Below are positions 1 to 5,729 of a DNA stretch of 6,957 nt, piece after piece (the first letter of the stretch is position 1; the number at the start of each line of letters is the position of its first letter). Source of the stretch: Chloroflexota bacterium (GTDB lineage: Bacteria > Chloroflexota > Anaerolineae > B4-G1); contig JAUVSX010000161.1 of the NCBI GenBank assembly GCA_030596915.1, forward strand, positions 1 to 6,957, read 5' to 3'. The notes below the pieces were generated by a model that did no database searches, was not told where the DNA came from, and saw only the letters and a program-made list of their open reading frames with translations. Both the position numbers and the translations under genes were made by a program.

Positions 1-304
1 CCTGATTGAGAATCTGCCCGACGGTTGCTGCGTGGAGGTGCCCTGCCTCGTGGATGGAAACGGCATCCAGCCGACGCGAATCGGCTGGCTTCCCCCGCAG
101 TTGGCTGCTCTCAATCGTACCCTTGTGAACGTCCAGGAGCTGATCGTGGTAGCAGCGCTGACGGGCGACATCGAAGCGGTCTACCACGCGGTAGCACTCG
201 ATCCGCTGACAGCGGCTGTCTGTACGCTCCCTCAGATCCGATCTATGGTCGGCGAGTTGCTCGACGCACAGGCTCAATGGCTGCCTCAGTTCGCTGCGTG
301 CTAG
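1..304 (+). CDS. GH4-family glycosidase (alpha-galactosidase/MelA-like), C-terminal fragment
   Basis: The 3' end of a gene entering from the left; the reading frame begins at base 2 and gives 100 residues before TAG. I recognise the conserved C-terminal part of glycoside hydrolase family 4: NLPDGCCVEVPC at residues 4-15, GIQPTRIG at 21-28, LPPQLAALN at 30-38, VQEL at 44-47, and the helix ending in DPLT at 67-70. GH4 enzymes are cytoplasmic, use NAD+ and a divalent metal, and cleave glycosides by a redox-assisted elimination. The NAD-binding N-terminus and the metal-binding Cys/His region are outside the window, so catalytic competence and substrate cannot be judged. The family includes alpha-galactosidases, alpha-glucosidases, 6-phospho-glucosidases and alpha-glucuronidases. 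The C-terminal wording looks most like the alpha-galactosidase/alpha-glucuronidase branch. It sits 105 bp before araB on the same strand, so it probably supplies sugars to the same operon. Family assignment is firm; substrate is open. Confidence 0.88.
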   Translation, partial: LIENLPDGCCVEVPCLVDGNGIQPTRIGWLPPQLAALNRTLVNVQELIVVAALTGDIEAVYHAVALDPLTAAVCTLPQIRSMVGELLDAQAQWLPQFAAC

Positions 305-340
305 CGGCGGCGCCGGCAGCCGCCGCGCCCGTCTTCGGGC
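304..340 (+). terminator. Tandem GC hairpins after the GH4 stop codon (weak terminator or attenuator)
   Basis: Two inverted repeats abut directly after the GH4 stop. The first pairs GCGGCGGC (304-311) with GCCGCCGC (319-326) across a 7-nt loop, all eight pairs perfect. The second pairs GCCCG (327-331) with CGGGC (336-340) across a TCTT loop. Only two T residues follow, so this is not a classical intrinsic terminator. It may be a partial terminator, a Rho-assisted stop, or an mRNA 3'-end stabiliser separating GH4 from the kinase. I see no convincing promoter between 341 and 397, which favours read-through into araB. Confidence 0.45.
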
Positions 341-397
341 TTCCAGCATCCTGGGTTCGGGTCGACGTGGGTCAACTGACGCGCTCTACGCACGACT

Positions 398-404
398 AAG
401 GAGG
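398..404 (+). promoter_or_regulatory. Strong ribosome binding site of araB
   Basis: AAGGAGG at 398-404 is a near-perfect anti-16S match, five bases before the GTG at 410. It fixes the start codon: the overlapping ATG at 408 runs straight into TGA and codes for nothing. Confidence 0.85.
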
Positions 405-409
405 TCGAT

Positions 410-2089
410 GTGACTGATCATAAGTACGCGATCGGCGTGGACTTTGGCACAGAGTCGGGGCGCTCCCTGTTGGTGGATATTGCGGACGGGACCGAGATCG
501 CGACCGCCGTACATCCGTACGCCGACGGAGTCATCGACGAGGCGCTGCCGGGAAGTGACACGCCGCTCCCGCCCGACTTCGCCCTCCAGAATCCGGCGGA
601 CTACATCGAGGTGCAGCGCGTCACCGTGCCCAAGGCCCTCCAAGAGAGTGGGGTGAGAGCGGAGGACGTCGTTGGCATAGGCACGGACTTCACTGCGTGT
701 ACTATGCTGCCGGTCGATAAGCAGGGAACCCCCCTGTGTGTGGATCCGCGATGGCGTGACAATCCCTACTCGTGGACCAAGATTTGGAAGCACCATGCTG
801 ACCAGCCTGAGGCCAATCGGTTGAACGAGATCGCCGAGGGAAGGGGAGAGACGTGGCTAAGTCGCTACGGCGGCAAGATTTCGTCTGAGTGGCTCGTGCC
901 CAAGATCTGGGGCACGCTGAACCGAGCGGCCGAGGTCTTCGAGGCGGCAGACCGCTATCTCGAGGCGGCGGATTGGATCGTCCTGCAGATGACCGGCGTC
1001 GAGCGCAGAAACTCGTGCACTGCTGGGTACAAGGCAATCTGGAACAAGCGCGATGGCTACCCAAGCGACGATTTCTACGCGGCACTCGATGCCCGACTTC
1101 GCCACGTGGTCGATGAGAAGCTAGCACGCGAGATCTGGCCCCTCGGCTCTCGCGCGGGTGGACTCACGGAGGAGATGGCGCAGATCTGTGGCCTGCGCCC
1201 GGGCAGTGCGGTGCCAGTCGGGAACGTGGACGCCCATGCCTCGGTGCCCGCTGCGACGGTCGTCGAGCCAGGTCGAATGGTGATCATCATGGGCACGTCG
1301 AACTGCCATATGGTGTTGGGAACCGAGGAGAGGCGCGTTCCGGGGATGTGTGGAGTCGTCGAAGATGGCATCATACCGGGGTTTTTCGGCTACGAAGCAG
1401 GCCAATCGTGCGTAGGGGACCATTTCGCGTGGTTCGTCGAGAACTGCGTCCCCGCCTCGTACGCAGAGGAGGCAGGCGCGGCGAGCCTGAGCCTTCACCA
1501 GTTGCTTGAGCGCAAAGCGGCGCGCCAGAAGGTGGGCGAAACCGGGCTTCTGGCTCTAGACTGGTGGAACGGAAACCGAAGCGTTCTCGTCGACGTTGAC
1601 CTGGCGGGGCTGCTGGTCGGCGCGACGCTGTCGACCAAGCCTGAGGACATCTACCGAGCGTTGATCGAGGCAACTGCCTTCGGGACGCGCGTGATCATCG
1701 AAGCGTTTGAGGAGAGTGGTGTGCGGGTCGACGAGATCGTGGCGTGCGGCGGGCTCCCGGGTCGAAACAAACTGCTGATGCAGATCTATGCCGACGTTAC
1801 TGGGCGCGAGATACGAGTAGCCGTATCGGAGCAAACGGGCGCGCTGGGCTCGGCGATGTTCGCGGCTGTCGCGGCGGGACGCGAAGGCGGCGGCTACGAC
1901 ACAATCTTCGAAGCGGCGGAGCGGATGGCGGGATTGCAGGACGACGTATACCGCCCGAGCCCAGCCAACAAGGCGGTGTACGACGAGCTTTTCGCGGAAT
2001 ACCTGCGGCTACACGACTACTTCGGCCGAGGTGACAACAACGTGATGAAAGCCCTGAGGCGTTTCAGGGAGGCGGCGCTGGCGAGCTAG
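410..2089 (+). CDS. araB: L-ribulokinase (FGGY carbohydrate kinase)
   Basis: Phosphorylates L-ribulose to L-ribulose 5-phosphate with ATP, the second step of the isomerase route of L-arabinose catabolism, in the cytoplasm. The 559 residues match the family length (E. coli AraB is about 566). The N-terminal phosphate-binding loop DFGTESGR lies at 11-18, GTDFTACTM at 91-99, GYKAIWN at 206-212, the catalytic GNVDAH at 271-276, GYEAGQS at 327-333, and the C-terminal ATP-binding GGLPGRN at 447-453. From memory of the Bacillus halodurans ribulokinase structure, ligand contacts are Ala96, Lys208, Asp274 and Glu329; this protein has A96, K208, D274 and E329 at the same numbers. GTG start with an excellent ribosome binding site. 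It is followed 50 bp later by araD. The DFGTESGR and GTDFTACT motifs separate it from xylulokinase and glycerol kinase. D-ribulose is a possible secondary substrate. Confidence 0.95.
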   Translation: MTDHKYAIGVDFGTESGRSLLVDIADGTEIATAVHPYADGVIDEALPGSDTPLPPDFALQNPADYIEVQRVTVPKALQESGVRAEDVVGIGTDFTACTMLPVDKQGTPLCVDPRWRDNPYSWTKIWKHHADQPEANRLNEIAEGRGETWLSRYGGKISSEWLVPKIWGTLNRAAEVFEAADRYLEAADWIVLQMTGVERRNSCTAGYKAIWNKRDGYPSDDFYAALDARLRHVVDEKLAREIWPLGSRAGGLTEEMAQICGLRPGSAVPVGNVDAHASVPAATVVEPGRMVIIMGTSNCHMVLGTEERRVPGMCGVVEDGIIPGFFGYEAGQSCVGDHFAWFVENCVPASYAEEAGAASLSLHQLLERKAARQKVGETGLLALDWWNGNRSVLVDVDLAGLLVGATLSTKPEDIYRALIEATAFGTRVIIEAFEESGVRVDEIVACGGLPGRNKLLMQIYADVTGREIRVAVSEQTGALGSAMFAAVAAGREGGGYDTIFEAAERMAGLQDDVYRPSPANKAVYDELFAEYLRLHDYFGRGDNNVMKALRRFREAALAS

Positions 2090-2123
2090 ACACACTGCGT
2101 TGCCCGAAATCGACCGTGGGAAT

Positions 2124-2128
2124 GGAGG
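2124..2128 (+). promoter_or_regulatory. Ribosome binding site of araD
   Basis: GGAGG at 2124-2128 stands 11 bases before the ATG at 2140, slightly long spacing. A GTG at 2133 is better spaced but is out of frame and stops after seven codons, so the ATG is the start. Confidence 0.6.
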
Positions 2129-2139
2129 AAGCGTGAGCT

Positions 2140-2784
2140 ATGCTGGAGGCTCTTAGGGAAGAGGTATGCCAACTCCATCTGGAGTTGCCCAAGAACAACC
2201 TGGTCGCCTGGACAGCCGGCAACCTGAGCGCGCGCGATCCCGACACCGGTCTGGTTGTCATAAAACCTAGCGGGGTGCGGTATGAGGATCTCACGCCTGA
2301 CCTGTTTCTGCTAATGGACGTCGATGGGAGGCTCGTCGAGGGCACGCTCAAGAAATCCTCGGACGCCGACACGCACCTGGTCATATACCGGCACCGTCCG
2401 GATGTGGGCGGCGTCGTGCACACGCACTCAACATTCGCCACCGCCTTCGCGGCCGTCGGCAGGCCGATTCCGCCTGTGCTGACCGCGATCTGCGACGAGT
2501 TTGGCGGGATTATCCCGTGCGGCGAGTACGCGAAGATCGGCGGGCTAGAGATTGGCCAGGAGGTGGTACGATCCATCGGGGACAGCAGGGCCATCTTGAT
2601 GAAGAACCACGGCGTCTTCACCATTGGACCGACGCCTCTGGCAGCACTGAAATCGGCGGTGATGGTCGAGGATGTAGCCAGAACCCTGTTCTATGCATAC
2701 CAGCTTGGTGAGCCAGGCTCCATCCCCGAGGAGGAAGTCCTTCGCGCACACGGCCGATACGTGAATGAGTACGGGCAAGGGTGA
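2140..2784 (+). CDS. araD: L-ribulose-5-phosphate 4-epimerase (class II aldolase/AraD family)
   Basis: Converts L-ribulose 5-phosphate to D-xylulose 5-phosphate through a zinc-dependent retro-aldol step, feeding the pentose phosphate pathway. 214 residues, near the E. coli enzyme (231). The N-terminus LPKNNLVAWTAGNLSARD (residues 16-33) and IKPSGV (41-46) form the phosphate-binding part. The zinc ligands known from E. coli AraD (H95, H97, H171) correspond to H94 and H96 in HTHS and H157 in NHG; D75 lies in the SSD motif at 73-75. The residues separating the epimerase from fuculose aldolase are present: D119, aligning with E. coli D120, and the C-terminal Y211 in YGQ, aligning with Y229. The protein is shorter because it lacks an insertion seen in E. 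coli between the HTH motif and the third histidine. It lies 50 bp after araB and its TGA overlaps an alternative GTG of the next frame, so it is almost certainly co-transcribed. Confidence 0.93.
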   Translation: MLEALREEVCQLHLELPKNNLVAWTAGNLSARDPDTGLVVIKPSGVRYEDLTPDLFLLMDVDGRLVEGTLKKSSDADTHLVIYRHRPDVGGVVHTHSTFATAFAAVGRPIPPVLTAICDEFGGIIPCGEYAKIGGLEIGQEVVRSIGDSRAILMKNHGVFTIGPTPLAALKSAVMVEDVARTLFYAYQLGEPGSIPEEEVLRAHGRYVNEYGQG

Positions 2785-2804
2785 TACGACGGAGAAATGA
2801 CATT

Positions 2805-2811
2805 GGGAGGT
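2805..2811 (+). promoter_or_regulatory. Ribosome binding site choosing a TTG start for the mutarotase-like gene
   Basis: GGGAGGT at 2805-2811 is a strong anti-16S match, five bases before an in-frame TTG at 2817. The longer reading from GTG at 2781 has no well-spaced ribosome binding site, and its first 12 residues are Arg-rich and unlike the family's usual start. Confidence 0.65.
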
Positions 2812-2816
2812 GGGTC

Positions 2817-3704
2817 TTGGAGCTTCAGATTGGGCAGACACAGTTTGACCGGTGGTCGGATGCCTATCGCTTGACTCTCGGCGAAGCAGAGATGATCGTC
2901 GTCACGGAGATTGGGCCGCGCATCCTGTCGTTGTCGGTCTCCGGCGGACCGAATCTGCTCTTCGTCGACGATGACCTTTCGCTGTCGCGAGACGCTCGGG
3001 GAGAACCTTGGTACATCTATGGCGGCCATCGCGTATGGGTGGCCCCGGAGAGCGAGGCATCCTATGCACCTGACAACGCGCCCTGTGACGTGACTGTCTC
3101 GGACGGCCGGATCAGTGTGCTCGGGCCGGTGAACCCGCACACCCTCGTGCAGAAGCGGCTAACGGTGAGCGGGCGCGACGGTCGTTTCGTCGTCGAGAGC
3201 GCGATCCTCAATCGTGGTGAAACGCTGTTCCTCGGCGGGACCTGGGCCATCACCTGTGTTGCTCCGACCGGCATCGTTGCCTTCCCGTGGGGATCGGGTG
3301 GCTGCTGGGACCTGAAGAGAATCACCTACTGGGGCCGGTGGATGGACCATCGCTCAGACCTGACCAGCCAGCAGTGGAGACCAGGTCCAGACCTCTACCA
3401 AGTCGTGCCGACGGGTGAGGAGGGAAAGGTAGGTACGAATTCGCCCGAGGGATGGGTCGCGCTGTGCCGCGACGACGCGACATTCGTGAAGGCGCGCCCT
3501 TGGGCCCCGGCGGACTACCCCGACGGGGGATGCTCGCTAGAGGTCTACACCTGTGATCGGTTCATCGAGATGGAGATGCTGGGCCCGCTGACGACCGTCG
3601 TTCCGGGATCTGAAGCCGTCGTCGAGGAAGAGTGGACTGTGACCTCCGAGCGCGTTGACCCCGGTAACGGTGACTCAATACGGCGGCTGATCGGGGCCTT
3701 GTAG
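2817..3704 (+). CDS. Galactose-mutarotase-like protein (resembles DUF4380), function unproven
   Basis: A cytoplasmic all-beta protein of 295 residues (307 if the GTG at 2781 is used); no signal peptide or membrane segment. The pattern is that of aldose-1-epimerase-like folds and most closely the DUF4380 group: an early WSDAYRLTLGEAEMIVVTEIG stretch (residues 13-33) leading into PRIL; GGHRVWVAPE at 69-78; FPWGSG at 156-161; GKVGTN at 203-208; and the C-terminal EVYTCDRFIEMEMLGP (242-257) followed by VVPGSE and EEEW. In aldose epimerases conserved His and Glu residues open and close the sugar ring; H71 and E242 or E251 are candidates here, but this is inference. The position right after araD suggests a pentose or aldose mutarotase, or a sugar-binding helper in arabinose use. 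It may instead act on another sugar released by GH4. The superfamily call is fairly sure; the function is not known. Confidence 0.72.
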   Translation: MELQIGQTQFDRWSDAYRLTLGEAEMIVVTEIGPRILSLSVSGGPNLLFVDDDLSLSRDARGEPWYIYGGHRVWVAPESEASYAPDNAPCDVTVSDGRISVLGPVNPHTLVQKRLTVSGRDGRFVVESAILNRGETLFLGGTWAITCVAPTGIVAFPWGSGGCWDLKRITYWGRWMDHRSDLTSQQWRPGPDLYQVVPTGEEGKVGTNSPEGWVALCRDDATFVKARPWAPADYPDGGCSLEVYTCDRFIEMEMLGPLTTVVPGSEAVVEEEWTVTSERVDPGNGDSIRRLIGAL

Positions 3705-3743
3705 CTACCTCGGACCGGCCGCTACCTGATCCCGGCCACGACG

Positions 3744-3777
3744 CAGGCACAGGTCACACAGTCGTGACCCCTGCCTG
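3744..3777. terminator. 34-nt palindrome between convergent genes, candidate bidirectional terminator
   Basis: CAGGCA (3744-3749) pairs with TGCCTG (3772-3777), and inside it GGTCAC (3752-3757) pairs with GTGACC (3764-3769), with a 2x2 internal loop and a 6-nt loop ACAGTC. The stem covers the stop codon of the aldolase gene (3754-3756) and starts 40 bp after the mutarotase-like stop. No T-run follows on either strand, so termination would be weak or Rho-assisted. It lies exactly where two convergent transcripts must end. Confidence 0.5.
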
Positions 3778-4644
3778 GTTCAATGCCCGGCGGATCCTAG
3801 CCTTCTGGTCGTCGGAACTGGGGGACATCGGCGAGCGCGGGACCCCGGCCGGGCGTCCCTGAAGCGCGAGCGCCGTTTTCACATTCGCCGGGAGATTGTC
3901 GCCCGCGATCGCATTCCAGATCGCCAGCAGGCTCTCGTGAAGCCGCAGCGCCTTCGCGTGGTCACCTTCCTGGACGGACTGCCAGAGCGCCACACAGAGT
4001 TCGGGCACCGCCGCCAGGATTGCCGCTATCGCACCGTCAGCCCCGAGGCAGAACGACGGATATAGCAGGGCGTCCACTGCCGACATCACCACTCCGCGAT
4101 GATCGAGCATCACCAGCAGGTCAGCCAGAAGCTTGAGGTCACCGGCGCTCTGCTTCACGCCAATGACTCCATCGTGCTCTATGATTATCTGGGTGACAAG
4201 CTTGGGGGAGCAGTAGGCCCACGGCACGACGTTGTAGACAATCACTGGCCTGCCCGTGTGCTCGGCGATAGAGGCGAAGTGGCGTGCCATCATCTCGTCG
4301 GTTGGTCTGAACAGATAGTGAACCGGCGTGACCTGCAGAGCTGCCACATCCAGGTCAGCCAGGGCACGTCCCGTCTGGATGGCCTGACGCGTGCTATCGA
4401 CGATGACTCCGGCGATCACCGGCACGCGGCCCCGTGCCTCATCGACCCCGGCACCGACAGCGCGTCGCAGCTCGTCCGTCGAGAGTGTATGCCCTTCGCC
4501 AGTGCTGCCCCCGATCGCCAGGCCGTGCACGCCGGCCCGCTCGATAACGTGGCGAACCTCCGCGCGGAGCAAGCCCTCGGCGAGGGCTTCGTCTCGAGTG
4601 AAAGGCGTCACAAGCGGAGGTACGATACCGAACAGTCTGGCCAT
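3754..4644 (-). CDS. DapA/NanA-superfamily aldolase-lyase (dihydrodipicolinate synthase family), substrate unknown
   Basis: A class I aldolase with a TIM barrel that forms a Schiff base with a 2-keto acid such as pyruvate. 296 residues from the ATG at 4644, which has GGGGAG six bases upstream and gives the typical start MARLFGIVPPLVTPF; an earlier GTG at 4665 adds seven residues and overlaps the preceding stop. Visible motifs: GGSTGE at 45-50 (S47/T48 in place of the Thr pair of DapA), the catalytic Tyr137 in VYNVVP, and the Schiff-base Lys164 in GVKQS. After YN the sequence reads VVPWAYC, with one extra residue and no arginine where true DapA has its carboxylate-binding Arg138. This argues against lysine biosynthesis and for an aldolase of keto-deoxy sugar acids, an N-acetylneuraminate-lyase relative, or an uncharacterised activity. 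It is the last gene of the isoprenoid operon, about 17 bp after the prenyl synthase. Confidence 0.85.
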   Translation of the reverse strand: MARLFGIVPPLVTPFTRDEALAEGLLRAEVRHVIERAGVHGLAIGGSTGEGHTLSTDELRRAVGAGVDEARGRVPVIAGVIVDSTRQAIQTGRALADLDVAALQVTPVHYLFRPTDEMMARHFASIAEHTGRPVIVYNVVPWAYCSPKLVTQIIIEHDGVIGVKQSAGDLKLLADLLVMLDHRGVVMSAVDALLYPSFCLGADGAIAAILAAVPELCVALWQSVQEGDHAKALRLHESLLAIWNAIAGDNLPANVKTALALQGRPAGVPRSPMSPSSDDQKARIRRALNQAGVTTV

Positions 4645-4650
4645 TTTCGG

Positions 4651-4656
4651 CTCCCC
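4651..4656 (-). promoter_or_regulatory. Ribosome binding site selecting ATG 4644 of the aldolase gene
   Basis: On the minus strand GGGGAG occupies 4656-4651 with six bases to the ATG at 4644. The upstream in-frame GTG at 4665 has no comparable site. The site lies just after the stop codon of the prenyl synthase (4664-4662), a layout suited to re-initiation by the same ribosomes. Confidence 0.65.
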
Positions 4657-4661
4657 GGCGC

Positions 4662-5705
4662 TCACCGGTCGCGGCCCACCAGCCGATTGACCAACTCGCG
4701 TAGAGCGGCGGCGGGCTGTGCGAGCGGCCGGGCCCTGTCCAATGCGGCCAGCGCCCGTTCGTGATGCTCGCGGGCAAGCTCCTCAGCGAAAACCCGACTT
4801 CCAGACTCGACGAGCAAGTGCTTCGCGCGCTGCACATCGCTCTCGGCTAGATTCTCCTGGGCGAAAAGCGAGCGCAGCTCCGCACTCCTTTCCAGCCCGT
4901 GAAGAATCGGTAACGACTTCTTGCGCCGGGTTATGTCGGCGCCGGCAGGCTTGCCCGTGGTCTTGGGATCACCCCAAATGCCCAGCACGTCGTCCTGCAT
5001 CTGGAATGACAGTCCAAGGTGCCTTCCAAAGGAGCGCATCTCCTTGCGACAGATGCCCGAGCGCGCCGTCCCCTCGGGCCCGGCACCGTGCGCGACGAGC
5101 GCACCCATCTCACACGCGGCTGCGACCAAGGCAGCGGTTTTCCCCTCGATCATCGCGAGGTATTCGCCGACCGGGACTGTTGGTCTTCCTTCGAAGCTGA
5201 TGTCCGAGTATTGCCCGTTGGTGATCGCCAGGCAGGCCTGGTTGAACAAGCCGATGGCTTGGAGAGTGCACGCCGGAGGGATGCCCTTGTCTGCGAGGCG
5301 CAGCAGAGCTAGTTGCGATAGAGCGAACAAGGCATCGCCAGCGTTGATGGCTTGAGCTGTGCCCCAGAGGGCCCACAGTGTGGGACGTCCTCGTCTCATC
5401 TCGTCCTGATCTTGGATGTCATCGTGGATCAAGCTGAAGTTGTGGAGCAGCTCGAGTGCGGCAGCGGCCGGGATCGACTCGGGCCAGCTCCCGCCGCAAG
5501 CCTCACAGCTGAGGAGACAAAGCGCGGGCCGAATCCTCTTCCCCGTTGGACCCTGGACCGGAGCCAGGTTGCGGTCTGCCCATCCGAGGTGGTAGTGCAG
5601 CATTCTCTTGAGCTCCGGGGCGTCTGCAGGGGTGCTCTGCAAACAAGCGCGCATTTCGGATTCGATGGCAGGCCAGTAGCGGGCCAGAAACGAGTCAAGC
5701 GTCAC
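4662..5705 (-). CDS. (All-E) polyprenyl diphosphate synthase, likely geranylgeranyl/farnesyl diphosphate synthase
   Basis: Condenses IPP with allylic diphosphates to give C15-C20 or longer prenyl diphosphates for carotenoids, quinones or lipids. 347 residues. GKRIRP at 55-60 binds the IPP diphosphate; the first aspartate-rich motif DDIQD is at 95-99, followed by RRGRPT at 104-109; GKTA at 188-191; and the second motif FQMQDDVLGIWGD at 234-246 with D238/D239, in the DDxxG form common in this family. The first motif has no two-residue insertion, unlike bacterial FPP synthases of the IspA type. F90 stands five residues before it and the small S91 four before. This resembles archaeal-type GGPP synthases, in which an aromatic at -5 limits the product to about C20. 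Product length is inferred. GTG start with GGAGG nine bases upstream. It follows fni by 24 bp, so it is in the same transcript and uses the DMAPP that fni makes. Confidence 0.92.
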   Translation of the reverse strand: MTLDSFLARYWPAIESEMRACLQSTPADAPELKRMLHYHLGWADRNLAPVQGPTGKRIRPALCLLSCEACGGSWPESIPAAAALELLHNFSLIHDDIQDQDEMRRGRPTLWALWGTAQAINAGDALFALSQLALLRLADKGIPPACTLQAIGLFNQACLAITNGQYSDISFEGRPTVPVGEYLAMIEGKTAALVAAACEMGALVAHGAGPEGTARSGICRKEMRSFGRHLGLSFQMQDDVLGIWGDPKTTGKPAGADITRRKKSLPILHGLERSAELRSLFAQENLAESDVQRAKHLLVESGSRVFAEELAREHHERALAALDRARPLAQPAAALRELVNRLVGRDR

Positions 5706-5714
5706 TGAAAAAGG

Positions 5715-5719
5715 CCTCC
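5715..5719 (-). promoter_or_regulatory. Ribosome binding site of the prenyl synthase gene
   Basis: GGAGG on the minus strand (CCTCC on the plus strand), nine bases before the GTG start at 5705, inside the 24-bp gap after fni. It supports the GTG start. Confidence 0.65.
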
Positions 5720-5729
5720 GTTGGAGCCG

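Noticed and set aside
361..380. GTCGAC and GTCA-AC-TGAC short palindromes before araB as an operator
   Set aside because: Arms of three to four bases are expected by chance, and no promoter hexamers accompany them.
25..399. A 124-codon plus-strand frame overlapping the GH4 end and the intergenic region
   Set aside because: It is Arg/Ala/Ser-rich and out of frame with the recognisable GH4 C-terminus; nothing supports it as a gene.
2064..2624. A 186-codon open frame on the minus strand opposite araD
   Set aside because: Its composition (Ser/Thr/Pro/Arg-rich, low complexity) is that of a shadow frame, and the zinc-site motifs on the other strand prove araD is the coding frame.
3701..3708. GTAGCTAC palindrome at the stop of the mutarotase-like gene as a terminator
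   Set aside because: An 8-bp palindrome without a loop cannot form a useful hairpin; the 3744-3777 structure is a much better candidate.
3754..4644. Annotation of the aldolase as DapA (4-hydroxy-tetrahydrodipicolinate synthase)
   Set aside because: The arginine that binds the substrate carboxylate in DapA is missing after the Tyr motif, and the context has no lysine or diaminopimelate genes.
4099..4764. A 221-codon open frame on the plus strand opposite the aldolase gene
   Set aside because: It is antisense to a gene with intact catalytic motifs, has no family resemblance and no convincing ribosome binding site. Long antisense frames are expected in GC-rich coding DNA.
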